DNA of 64,000 nucleotides from Todiramphus chloris collaris (Eukaryota > Chordata > Aves > Coraciiformes > Alcedinidae): assembly GCA_025345505.1 (NCBI GenBank), contig JANVCC010000021.1:31802419-31866418 (forward strand). Direction: 5' to 3'. This document shows, piece by piece, positions 1 through 12,200 of the stretch. The notes under the pieces were generated by a model. The model ran no database searches, was not told the origin of the DNA, and saw only the letters and a program-made list of their open reading frames with translations. How positions within the stretch are numbered: the first letter of the stretch is position 1; every line of letters starts with the position of its first letter. Position numbers and translations under genes: made by a program.

Positions 1-239
1 TTAAGCTTTAATCAGAATTGTCTTATATTTTCTTGGCCCTTTGCACTTCTTTTGGGATCTTTCTGTTTAGATATTTATGCATTTCTCACTCAGTGGGAAC
101 TGACCATTGTGTATTTGTTTAGGTAGGGGCAGAATGGGACTCTAAGCCATGAATGGAATCTCTTGATAAACCTGCAGAACAGACTCACAGAAATAATGAC
201 AAAATTCTCCACCTGTAAGAAGTGTAAGAACCTGTAAGA

Positions 240-275
240 ACTTCCATACTTCTCAGACAAGAGAAGTATGGAAGT
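240..275. repeat. Perfect 15-bp inverted repeat (hairpin)
   Basis: Arms ACTTCCATACTTCTC (240-254) and GAGAAGTATGGAAGT (261-275) are exactly complementary around a 6-base spacer, AGACAA. Pairing stops immediately outside the arms. Three near-copies of GTAAGAA lie just to the left (about 214-239). The symmetry is seen directly; no function is implied. The arms are short for a microRNA precursor, and the element could be a small foldback from a replication template switch. Confidence 0.75.
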
Positions 276-420
276 GAAAACCACCATTCTAAGAAGAAAC
301 CTAGAAATTATGTATTTCAGTAACATGGAATTCAAAGGAAATATTTCCATCAGACATTAGTGTTGTGTTGGTTTTGTGGTGTTTTTTTCCCTTTAACTCC
401 ATGGGAGGAAAGATTCTGCA

Positions 421-550
421 CCTAACAAAAAAAACCCAAAAAAAAACAACAACAAAAATCACCACCAAACAAACAAACAAAAAACCCACCAAAACCCCCA
501 AAACAAAATACCAAAACAAACAAACAAAAACCAAACAAAAACAAAGAAAC
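421..550 (+). repeat. A/C-rich low-complexity tract
   Basis: About 130 bases made almost only of A and C on this strand, with repeated CAAA, CAAAC and ACCC units. It produces a lysine/threonine-rich open frame on the plus strand and a phenylalanine/valine-rich one on the minus strand. Both are composition artefacts, not genes. Confidence 0.8.
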
Positions 551-1933
551 AGCAAACATTAGAATTCAGGTTTTTGCAATAAACATGACACTATGAAAAT
601 AAACTTGGCATAAAATACATTAGGAACTAAACTAATTGGATAATCTGTTAGCGTAGACTGGGTTGCCAAAATTTCATTAAGATTTCTTTCTTTTTTGCAA
701 GAAAAAAAAATTACTTGTCAAGAAAAATTGCTACTGTGATAGAAGTACTTTACAGAATGTCTATATATACATGGTTGTGTGTACATTTGTAAGAGAGATT
801 TAAAATCTCTTACTTTCCTTTAGAATTAAAAATTTGCATTTGTTGACTGGGTGGTTGACATACACATACAAAGACAGAGGGACTGACAGAACTGACATTA
901 CCACCATGCATGGAAGACTTTTGTCTCAAGGAAAGCACACTGATAATAATTCTAGTTTATCTGAGCTCCGGTTCAAGACTGAGTATTCAGCTAGCTCTGT
1001 CAAAGCCTTGTCACTCATTCTTCAGTGTAAAATATCTTTCCTGTTCTTGTTCTTCCAGGCAATACTCTGGTCTGTCTCCACTATCTGTTGTCTTGACAGC
1101 TTTAGCCTTCTCACATACGGCCTCTTCAGCACCTTTTCTACAAGTTTTTTTTTCAAAGTATCAAAGTTAAATTCATCCTTTGCTCTGGAAAAACAACACT
1201 AACTTCCTGTTCTGTAAACTTTTCTTCATCTTCTTATCACATTCATGTATAGTCTTCTTCAAACTCTCCATAACATTATTCCATGTCTGCTTACTAATTT
1301 TTTCTTAAATCTGCTCTGAACCTTACCTGTTCTTCACCTTCTGAATTCTTCCTTTGTTCTTTTCAGGCAATTTTATACTGTTAATTTTTATACTAGTCTC
1401 TTCTGTATGAAATATTTTTTCAATTGCCATCCATTATGTGAAGCTTTTCTTGTCCTGCACACCTTTTGTTAATAAACAGGAAAACAAATGATTTACTCAC
1501 TAAAAGGTAGGGCTTCATCTCAGTGTAACCTGTCTTCACTTCATCTACAGATGGACATCTTGTGTAAATTTGATCAAGTTTCTAAAGAATGTCTGTAGCA
1601 TGTGATAATTCTTGACTCACACTCAGGGATTACTTGGGAAAGTGCTAATTGACTCAAGTGAAATTGCCATGATAAAAAATAAAATGAAAAAAATAGACAC
1701 TGAAGTTTCAGACTTTATGAACATTCCCTGGAACAGTTCAATTTAATAATAAAAACACAAACTTCTCAGGAGACACACTCTACTGTGGCCAATAGGAAAT
1801 ATTAAGTTCAGGGCATATCTTAAAACATGCTTTATGTTTTTAACTCCAGACATGCCTTGGTGCCTTTTTCCACTCCTTTTTTAAAGGAAAGTAGATACAG
1901 CTTTTTACAGAAGGGTCAAAAGGCTCATTTCTT

Positions 1934-1975
1934 AAAAAAAAAAAAAAAAAAAAAAAAAACAAAAAACCAAAAAGA
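1934..1975 (+). repeat. Poly(A) run with A-rich tail
   Basis: A run of 26 A (1,934-1,959) followed by short A runs broken by C. No retrotransposon body is recognisable upstream, so it is recorded only as a homopolymer. Confidence 0.8.
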
Positions 1976-2761
1976 AAAGTTACATAATTATTTACTTATA
2001 AAGTCAAATGCATTTTGCTTGAAGGGACACAAATCTGCGTTCCAAATTGCACTATAATACTCAGACTACTTGATGAAAATGCGCTGTTGTTCAAAAACCA
2101 TTAAAGCAGAAAGAGGCAGCATTATTATAGATAAAGCATCTGTAGGTGATCTGATTTCTATCACCCCCTTTAAATAGTATTATACTGCACAAAAGACCTA
2201 TTCCTAGTAATACCCTCATTCCATTAATCTACCAGATTAATGAAGTACAGTGTTTTCTGTACAGTGCTTTCACCAAATGATCTTCTGAACTGAAATAATA
2301 TTTCAGTAACAGGGGTACACAGTGACCTTTCACCACGGAAGCAAATACCCTCAAGGATATGGTCTTGAATGGAAGTGGAAAATTAGGATTTGAACTTCCT
2401 ACTTTCAGGATGGATCATGAACTAAACCTTCATCATCCATGTCTCAATCACCACTCTAGCATCTGGACATCTGCATAAATTGGGAGATAGCTACACATTT
2501 TCAGAGTGGATGTGTCAGGCATGTATGAGAATGCCAACTCTAACAGCTGCCTCAGGGAACAGAGCCAAATGAAGAATAATTTCTCAGTCTCGACTTGATT
2601 TAGGTTTATGTATCACAATACTCCATATGACCAAGGCAGAGGAAAACCTTGGCAAGGTTAGGAGCATAACTCTGTGCTCATCTAATTTTAGAGTTAAAAA
2701 ATAAGCTTCACCAGGGAAAATCAGCAGGTAAATGAGGGCTCACGTTCCTTCATGTACTGGA

Positions 2762-2873
2762 TCTGTTCCCGTGTGGCATGCCCTAGGTGTTCCTACATTG
2801 GCAGAGGGGTTGGACTCAGTGATCTCCAGAGGTCCTTTCCAACTGCCATCATACTATGATTCTATGATTCTGT
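2762..2873 (+). mobile_element. CR1 LINE, 3' end fragment
   Basis: The sequence matches the last part of avian CR1: TTGGCAGAGGGGTTGGACTC, then GATCTCCAGAGGTCC, CTTTCCAACTGCC and a terminal ATTCTATGATTCTGTG repeat. Only about 110 bases remain, so this is a strongly 5'-truncated, dead copy on the plus strand. The 5' edge is approximate. Confidence 0.85.
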
Positions 2874-5089
2874 GTATTATTTGTCATTGTGAATTGTTTG
2901 TTATTATATCAATTCACTGCAAAAAATAGCTAGAATATATCTCATATCATTAAGATTTTTCTCTGTCATAACATTACTATCACTAATGGTGTTGATCATG
3001 AGAATAAAGCCTGATGTTCTGCTTTTTATTTATAGTCCTTCCCAAGTTTAATTTTTATATTATTTAGGTTTTTTTCTGTTAGAAATGTAGTGTTAGTATC
3101 TTGGACTTTAACTCTGTGATGTTGAAATACTGTATAAAAACACTTTAGTATGTATTTTTCAAATCACCAGGAGAAATTTATATTCTTTTGCTGGGGAAAC
3201 AGTTAACTCTTCAATTTGCTAGTTTTATTTCTAATCAAATGAATTCTGAGCCTCTCCACTTTTACTCTTTCCTACCTCTTAAAAGAATGCTCTTTATCAG
3301 CATTCTAGGAGCCAGGATTTTGAGGTGACAGAAGATCAAGCTAACTCATGTGAAAGGCAGCAGGATCTGGAAGTTAAGCATCAGGCATCAGGAAAGCAAT
3401 AGCCAAGTGTCAGATAGAGTCAGTCACCACGAAGTTTGATATAAGGATATAATGAGAAGATGTAGTTGCTCCTCCAAAAAAAAAACACTGTAATTTTGCT
3501 ATATTTTTAATTTAATATTGGCCATATTTCCTAGTCAAATTAGGATTGCATTAATAAAGTTTATGTGTGTGTGTTATGTGCGTTTGTTTGTTTTTCTCAA
3601 ATGCTTCTGAAGGTAATTAATTTCAACAGCATTTGACAAAAGGTCAGTAATCTCCAATATGTTGAGTTCCTCAAGCTTTATGGTAAAGGGTAGCCAAGTA
3701 GAAAAGAAAAGCTTGTAAGTGTTCCCCTTTAAAGACCTGAAATGTGAGGTAAACAGAGCTTGAAACAGATACAGAAAATGAAGAGGAGAGAGACATTATG
3801 GAAAAAGCTACTATGAGAAGACCTTTTGAATTACTCTTGCTTTTAAGTAGAACCTGAAGCTGCCAGAACTGTGCTAGTAATGAGCTCTAGCCCTTGTGCC
3901 TGGTTATCTAGGATATCTAATTGTTAGCATGCTCTTACATAGTTTTTGACTTCAGACATTTCTCCAGGCATAGTTTCTTGGTTACCACAGGCCAGCTTTC
4001 TAGTACAGGTACAACTCCAAGACTGCAGATTTTTGTTTCTTGCCAGAATTTAACAACTCAATGCTCAGCTGTTAAGTACTTTGAGAGCTTCAAAATATTT
4101 GTTGGGAGAGGGGAACTCCTCAACTGATTGCTTTCCACTTGTGCTTTCTTTGAAATTGTCCAAAACTGAAGGTGATGAACTTCTACCAATTGTCATACTG
4201 TTCAAATATTGACATATTTAAACAAATTTATATTTGATTCTCTTCCTCCAGAAGTGTTTTCTCACCAGCAGCTAACAGGCCTCACTGTGTGGTTAGCATC
4301 TTCCTACTCTTCTGCCGAAGTTGTGCAACTTTGCAAAAAGAAACATAAGATTCATTGAAGTAAAGCAAGGTCATAATTTTGTGGGGGAGTGACTAGGATA
4401 TCACCTGAAAAGGGGAGATATGAAATATGGTACCTGTTTCAGAAATGTTACCACTTTTTGTTAGTGAATATATCAGTAAATTTCAGAATAACTATTTAGA
4501 ACAGGAATCACAGTTAAAGACTTTTTCTTTCCCAGTAGGTTTTCCTAGCCACTCCCTAGTCAGACTACACAGGTATAGCCAGATGGTTAGCATTCCCATA
4601 TGGGATATGGTTCTGAATAATTTTAGGTGAGAGAAAGAAATTAATTTGCCTCTTCTGCCATCAGGGCAGCACTTTAACTGCCTTGTTCTTACACAAAAAA
4701 AAGAGAGAACATTATTTCCTCCAGTATAGTTTAATGAAAATAACATCTGAACAATATTTCTTGGAAGTCATTTTTTATCAATTTTATCACTATGTTAAGT
4801 TATTGGCATAAAATATTTTCCTATCAAACCTACTGATATTTTGGAAGCAGAATTTCTTCCTTTGTGTTTTGATGTATAGTATTTAGATATAAAGTAGTCT
4901 ATGAACTGCTGTTCTATGATAAGACTGGCACAGTTTTAGGCATGCACTCAGAAATTACTGCAGAGGCGTAAGAAATTTGAAGTAAAGAGACAGGGAGCAT
5001 CTGTAATATAGACAGGCAGACAATTAGAGGGAAGTTGAGCAGGAAACATTAGAATCACAGAATTTACAATGAACGTGTTTTCACTGTCC

Positions 5090-6207
5090 TGTCATGGTTT
5101 AAGCTCACCCAGACACCAACAAAGCACCATGCAGCCACTCACTCACTCTTACTCCCATCTTGTGGGTTGGGGAAGAGGAAATACAATTAAAGATTTGAGG
5201 GTGAAGACAAAGGACAGGTAGGGCATGCTCAACAATTATGGTCACACCCAAAAGACAGACTTGACGGGGGGAAACAAAATCAATTTAATTTAAACAACAA
5301 ACCCACCACCAATTTACCAAATGAATCAGAGTAGGACAGTGAGAAATACAACTGGATCTTAGAACCACCTTCCCTTCACCCCTCTTCTCTTCCTGAGCTC
5401 AGCTCCATTCCTGATTCTCTACCTACATCCCCCCAGCAAAATGGTGCATGGGGGAAGGGAATGAGGATTGAGGTCAATCCTAGTCCATTCCATGTTGTTT
5501 CTGCCACACCTTCCTCTTCAGGGGGAAATTTCCTCACAGTCCTCTTCTGCTGCAACATATTGTCCGTTCCGTGGAAACAATCTTCCTATTTCTCCTACCA
5601 GTGTAGGTCCCTTCCACAGGCTGTAATACCCCAAGTGACAGATGACTCTAGTATGAGATTCCTTTGGAGTCATGTGCTTCTGCTTCAGGAGCAGTCCCTG
5701 GCTCTGGCATGGAGTCCTCCACAGGAAACAGACAGGCTTCTGCTCCACCATTACTCTCTAAGGGCTGCAGGGGGTCAGCCTGCCCTCTCATCATGGGTTG
5801 AGAGGGAATGGCTGCTCCAGCATGCCTTATCCCCTCCTTCCTCACTGACCTCAATGTCGACATGGTCACCTCTTTCAAGTCCCAATCCTCTCTGAAACAA
5901 AACAAAACAAAAAAACAATGAAACAAAAAAAAAAAAAAAAAAAAACCCCAAGCAAAAACAATAACAAAAAAAATCCGAAAAAACCCACCATCAAAAATTA
6001 CATCAAAAAACACAAAACAAACAAGAAAACAAACAAACAAACAAAAAGCTCCCAAAATACGGGAACCTGCCCAACAGATTTTTCCTTTCTTGGCTCAGCA
6101 TTGGCCAGTGGCAAGACTGACTTGGAGTTCAGGGAGTTTCTCAAAGCTTCTTACAGGAGTCATGCCAGTAGCGCACTCCCCCACTTGAAACATTGCCAAA
6201 CACAGAC
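5090..6207 (-). mobile_element. ERV LTR (solo), promoter-deleted copy
   Basis: The copy shares many blocks in the same order with the LTR at 60.3-61.3 kb: GTTTAAGC near the left edge, ACAAAGGACAGG, TTTACCAAATGAATCAGAG, TCAGGGGGAAATTTC and a right end near CCAAACACAG. The left edge (TGTCATGG) and right edge read on the minus strand as the end and start of an avian LTR. No internal retroviral genes flank it, so it is a solo LTR. Between 5,893 and 6,055 the copy carries a long A/C-rich tract where the 60-kb copy has only about 25-30 A-rich bases, and the TATA-containing segment present there is missing. I found no clear target-site duplication. Assignment to a class (ERVL-like) is from memory and tentative. 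Confidence 0.75.
5893..6055 (+). repeat. Expanded A/C-rich tract inside LTR
   Basis: About 160 bases of A with scattered C, nearly free of G and T, inside the LTR at 5,090-6,207. The related LTR at 60.3 kb has only a short A-rich stretch here (about 61,075-61,103). The tract gives long lysine-rich or phenylalanine-rich open frames that are not genes. Confidence 0.8.
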
Positions 6208-9200
6208 ACAGCAGTTCTCATTGTAGATTACAGAATCACCTTTTAAAAAATTATTTTTAATCTGATAAATGAGATTGTATTTCTGGCTGATGCTGCCATA
6301 ATGATTGATGAATTACAAATCAATGTCTGTTACATTTTTCCCTGCTCTGGTTCAAACAGATATTTAAAGACACCTGTAGATCCTATGATTTAGTTGAAAG
6401 ATCTATTGCAAACACCTGTGTATAATTAACGCTGAATATAAGCCAAAAATATCATTGTTCAGTTTGTTGCATTTGAAATCTATATAAAATGAACCATTGC
6501 ATTGCAAACTACTTTAGTGGCATAAACACAGCTTATAAACTCTGTTGTGTAATGCCCTATGACAGTAACATATCCAGTTCTGAACTAGGCAGGATCTAAA
6601 TCCTCTATTGAAGTTCAATCTATTTCTCTGATGACATATATACAAATATCCTTAAATATGATATTTTTCTACTCATTTTATTGGCTTTTTGTAGTTCCAT
6701 AAATGATTTTCCAGTGACCCTAGGAATAGAGTTTCTGTTAACATTTTGAGTCTGTACAAAAATAGTCTGGGTGCATTAAGAAAATTAGATAAAATCACTC
6801 TTTCCGTCCTAAAGTGAGAAGCAATGAAAAGTATGACAGTGTAACATAACTGTTTAGAGAGAAAGAGGTCTGGCAGATTGGAATGCCATCTGAAAGGCAT
6901 CAAGCAGAGACTTGATGAGAGCCCCATCTTTCGTGTATACCCAGCAATGATCACAAAATGCTGAGGTGAGCTAAACAAAAAAGTTTTACGTCATTCAAGG
7001 AGACTATAGAATGATTGCTCAGCCATCCCTTACAAGAAGTAGAGGTGAAATGGTGTGTATCAGAAAGTCATAAAGATTGATGGCATCTGCTGCTTCCAAA
7101 TGTATTATCTGCATGCAAACCACTTGCAATGTGAACTGATGAAAAACAAAGGCTGTTTGCCCAGGAAAGGTACTTTAGTAGATTTAATTTCCATAGCCCA
7201 TTTACACAGCTGAAGCAAGAATGTCCCCGAGAAATCAGCAGGGTCATGATAAGAATTCAAAGCCACAAAACTAAATAAAAAGAGATTATTAGCTACATTG
7301 CAGCAAGCAAACAGTAAAGTCTTAAGTGATCAATACTTGACAAGAGACAAGTAGCAAACTTCATGTATAGGTCAGGCACACACAAAGTTTGTTAAATAAA
7401 TCGACTGACTTCTGGACAAGGCACATAAAATGTCACTTTTTATCTCTCAGTTGATATTTTTCTCAGAGAGTAAAAAAACAAAAAAAATCATCTCCCTCAG
7501 AGATTTGATCGAAAAGATAGTCACTCCTGATACAAGTTTAAGAGGAAAAACTGCAATCAAGTGGAAATTTTTGTCAGTACCTTAATCTCTGATTTGTAGA
7601 AGGTTGTGCTTTGGGATATTTGGTATGTCTCAGAATTGCCACCAAAGAGCCCTTCTGTTCTTTAATGGCTGCACTAAATCTTAACAAACGTGAGCATGAA
7701 AACTATTGTGCTGTACTTGTGAGGCATATATCAAAGTTATATTTTTTTAAAGCTTGGAAAGGCGGTTGAATCATGCATGCTCTTTATGGAGCTCTGATCA
7801 GGCTGATAAAGGCAGTTCAGCTTCAATAAATGCTTTTTAAGTGAATGTTTTGGAAACTGAATAGGAAATTCAAAGCTCAAACTGTTGCCAAACTGCTCCC
7901 ATAGCACTTTGATCACTTTGTTACTGACATTTTGTTGAAAATGTCTTGTTTTTATTAAAATGTTGGCATCTGGGGATTCAGAAAGTTAACTGTAGTCACT
8001 GAAAAAATAATATACAGTAAAACCAAGTGACATAACTTATTAAGTACTTTGTACACATTTCTTAAAAAAGAAAACTTTTTCCCTGTGGGGTCAAACATAG
8101 CTTTGCACTTCTCTGAAAATAAGTTCATATTGTTAAAGCAAGACAAGTGCAGAAGATAAATCAAACAGCAGTGCTTTGCCTGAGGCAAAACCCCCTCAAG
8201 TTATAAGGATTTGCTATGAAAAAATGTCGACATCCAATAATTTAAAAAAATAATAAAATATAAAAAACATTAAATAGAGAGTGTGAATTTTTGGTGTCAT
8301 ACTTTTGTTAAATATTTATGTCAGATTACTTTCTGCTGAAGGACATCAAGGACAAGCTGTCATAATTACCTTACTTTTCTCATTACACAGAGTACACATA
8401 TATCTTAATCAATAAAAAGTTCCTTCTTTCTTAGGTATTACAGCTTGTTTAATCTCGTAGGAAATTACCAGTTTAGGCCTTCAATCCAACTTCTGTTGTG
8501 TGACCCTATACAAGCATGTAAAACCACAATAGGTGACTTTTACAAGATAAGTTGCAAAGTGCACTTAAGGATCTAAAGAATTAAGTCCTCTGTGTTAAAC
8601 TTGTTCACAATCTGATATATGTAAAAGACATAAATTTGCATCATGGAGTGACTACATTCCAGTGAAGAAAGAGATATAGCCAATTTGAAAATGACAGAGA
8701 CATCCATTTTGGGTTATTTTCCCTTTTATTCTAGGTTAGTTCAGAGAGAAGAGAGAAGGAATCCTGTCTGACACTGTTGCAGACTTGATCATCTTGCATT
8801 TTTCACCCTCAGTAGCTATTAGCCTAGAGTCTCTCAGATCAGTGTTCATTCTGCATATGCACACCTATGAGTCTCTCAGAATAACAGCCCATCAGGGTGT
8901 GATGAAATGGCCAGAATCTTCTTTTTTTACCTCTTTCTAAATGTTGACAATGCATGCAACTCATTAAAAGCTAATCCCCTAAAAAGATCTTGTGGAACTG
9001 ATTATTGTACAGCTACACATTAATTACTGGTGATTTAGACATGAATAGATATACTTATTTAGTTTTTTATTAAGTCATGCACATTAAAAAAATATTCCCT
9101 CAAACTAATTTTATTTTTAAATTGCTGTGTTTTGAGGACAATTCCAAGCAATGCAGTCTAGTCAGTACAATAGAAGCACTTTGTGGGCATTGATCAAATC

Positions 9201-12200
9201 CCAGATTTAATGAAGATATGAAATATCACTCATTCCCTTTAACAGTGGCAAGTAACCAGGCACAAAGAAATTCCAGGAAAGAAAAAGAAAGTCCAGATTT
9301 TCATAATGTGTGAGAACAGTTGTGACTGGAGGACATTCAGGTAATAAGAATTGCAATAGGAGGTCCAACCGTGGGAACATGTGTTTCAGAGCAAGAAACA
9401 ACCAGGCCCAGATGCCTCAGATGAGAGGTGTAAAGTGTTATTAGAAGAAATTGAATATTCTGCCTCCCATGAATGTCTCCTCTAACTTTCTAAGACTCAC
9501 AGTTTCATTTAAATATCAAAATTTGAATTTCAATCATTCTTTCACAATATCTTTGCATTAACTGTTATGATTCAGGGTATTATTATTACTATTATTATTA
9601 ATGTTTATTTTACACAGAAAGAAATCATAGAATCCTAAGACCAAATTTTACACGTCTACAATGCAGGCATCCAAAAAAACACTAGATCAATGGAGAGGAA
9701 CCAGCAAATCCACAGTGTTATTCATCTCCTCTGAAAATAGATACTTAAAATATATTACTCAATTGTTTTGTTCACTCCAGTCAACTTTGACATTATTTAC
9801 ACTACAAGAGAACTTGAAAAAAAGAATAACAATGTGTAATAGGTAAGGCACTCTTTTCTGCAAGATCATGTGCTAAAAATTAACACTCCTTCAAAAGGTA
9901 ATTGTACCAATTATGAAGGAATAGCTTCTAGCTCAGGAAGTCCCAGGGCTACAAATTGTTAGAATCTAAGAGCACATTCATATCTGACCTGACACAAATT
10001 CTTACCCACACTTTATTTGCAGAAAGCAGACTAAAGGTATCTTAGGCCTGATAACATATTGGCAATCTTCTGTTCTTAATAGATAAACATTATCCACCAA
10101 TAACTTTTCACTGTAATTATATCTAATTCCATGTGTTTACATTGTTCACAAAACAGTCAATAAATAAAATTATTATATATTTTTCCAAGGCATAGTTGCA
10201 GTAACTATTTTCAGTTTTTCTGAAGTTAGAATTGCTGTAACAACAATGATGATGGTAATAAGAACAACGAATAAACCCTTTAATAATAACATTTCCATAT
10301 GCAAATTATTGTTACATTTATTAACTCTAAAGTTCTTACACTAGTTTTTGAAGAATGACAACAAGAAAAAATGAAGGACCTTTCCCTAGAAGCTACGCCA
10401 AGTTAGATAACACAAAACTCCATGGCTATGTATCCAGAATTTTACAGATTATACCTTGGGAGGCATCTAATAAAGATATTACAGAGAACAGTCATTATAT
10501 TGTATCTTCAGTTGTATGCTCAAATCAGACACTTAAGGTCATCCTAGGCCCTTTGACACTACAAGGTGTGTGTACAGTATGCTGGTGATTGATGCTGTGT
10601 AAGAACTTCTTTACAAGACTCTCTTTACTCATTCTCTGGTTTAAACATATTGCTTGCACTGTACAACCCATACGTATAGCTCTACTTAAAGTATAAATGT
10701 CTGATAAGTGTCACGGTGAGCAATTGACACCCTCCTGGAAAAGAAGAGTAAGGGATGATGCAGAGGGTAGGTTTCTAGCCTGATTGCTCATCTGAGGCTT
10801 AGTTTCTCCTTTTGTGGGAAAGAAATCTCACATCTATCATTACTTTGTGTCCCTTCACAAACATGGAAGGGTTATGGACTGGAAGTCTCTTGCATAGTGC
10901 TTTGCAAGGATGCCTTTTAAATAGTTTCAAATCCACCAGGTAGTGAGTACTGTGACTTTTCTCTCTTTTAGCATGTTGGTAAGATTGCTGAAGACCAGGA
11001 GAATTCCTGCTATTGGAGAGGAGGGCATAATTTATGAGAACAGGGACTAGAAAAGTACTAGGGAATTGACGGTTCATTGTGGATTGACGTGGAAGATTTT
11101 CTTCATAAGAACAAATTTTACTAGAGAGGAGGGTACTGAGATTCTACAGATTCTAGATAATATAGTTTCATTATTTTACACTCATTAATCTTGTTAGACA
11201 TGTGAAAGATTTAAGGAAAAGCTGCTTACCTGCAAAAATGTATCAAACTTACAAGAAGTTTCATGTGAATAAAATAAACTTTGATTTTAAGCCTGTATTA
11301 CCATGAAGAAGTCAGTATTTCCTTTACATAAATAAACACATAAATAGACAGATAAGTACATTCTGACAAGGATTATGGCCTTCTAGCAGAAATGTACTTT
11401 GACTTGTGAAATTATTTGCTCTGACTTCTGTTTATTAATTCCCAAGCATATACTTTTAATAATTCTTATAAAGTAGGATTTATATATATTTTTTTAAGAA
11501 TAGTTATTATCTTGATTGGTATAATTCTGTGGGTTAGCAATTTATTTCTTACCTATATTTCATGATTCACTGAAGTACAGAAATTAAATTTTAAAAATCC
11601 AGTGAAATAAAGGTGTTCTTATTAGGAAGATAAAATTTTTTACCACTTGTGGCTTGATTGAGTTTTCTGCTTTGTTTTCTGTATTTCTATGACAACTGTG
11701 GGTTTCTTAGCCTATCCTCTAAGTTCTTTCATATTAGTTCTGATGAATAATTCTTAATCCTTGTTTTACAGCAACACCCTAGAGGGGCTGAGGAAATTAA
11801 TGTTTCATTCATTATGATAGATAGATATTGCTCTATAACATTGGTTCTGGGGTTTAGAGAATATATCATATTTAAATGCTCTATATAGATACATTTGGCC
11901 TACAAATTTCAATAAAAGTTCTTAGAGAGTTAATTCATCACTTAAGTATTACTTTTCTTCACCATATTTTCAGTCTTTCTCCTTCGACATAAACGTAAGT
12001 TTACTCCAGTGACTTTCTTCCACACAAATACACACCTTGAACACCATTTTTCAATAATCTGTTTTGGGTTGCACATCTGCAAACCTAACAGCTAAATTTA
12101 CCAGATAGGTGGTGCTATGATTCTGTGTATCAAAGGGCAGACTCCAGCCATAAAAGCCGATAGCAAGTATCTCTTCACATTTTGTTCTGAAAAGCAACTG

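Larger units (their letters stand above)
1..5089. other. AT-rich noncoding DNA, no gene seen
   Basis: No supported exon. The open frames are short, and one (about 365-562) is an artefact of an A/C-rich tract. The block holds a 15-bp hairpin near 240, an A/C-rich tract at 421-550, a 26-A run at 1,934-1,959 and a CR1 tail at 2,762-2,873, each listed separately. Everything else reads as unique AT-rich sequence. Confidence 0.6.

Noticed and set aside
5050-5066. AGAATCACAGAATTT just left of the 5-kb LTR, like a CR1 3' tail
   Set aside because: No adjoining CR1 body was found on either side of the LTR, so it is too short to call.
5461-5895. 144-codon plus-strand open frame, with a similar frame in the 60-kb LTR (60,594-61,080)
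   Set aside because: Both lie antisense within related LTR copies. Their shared peptide similarity simply reflects shared LTR DNA.
12110-12130. CR1-tail-like GCTATGATTCTGTG
   Set aside because: Only a dozen or so bases fit, with no CR1 sequence upstream, so probably chance.
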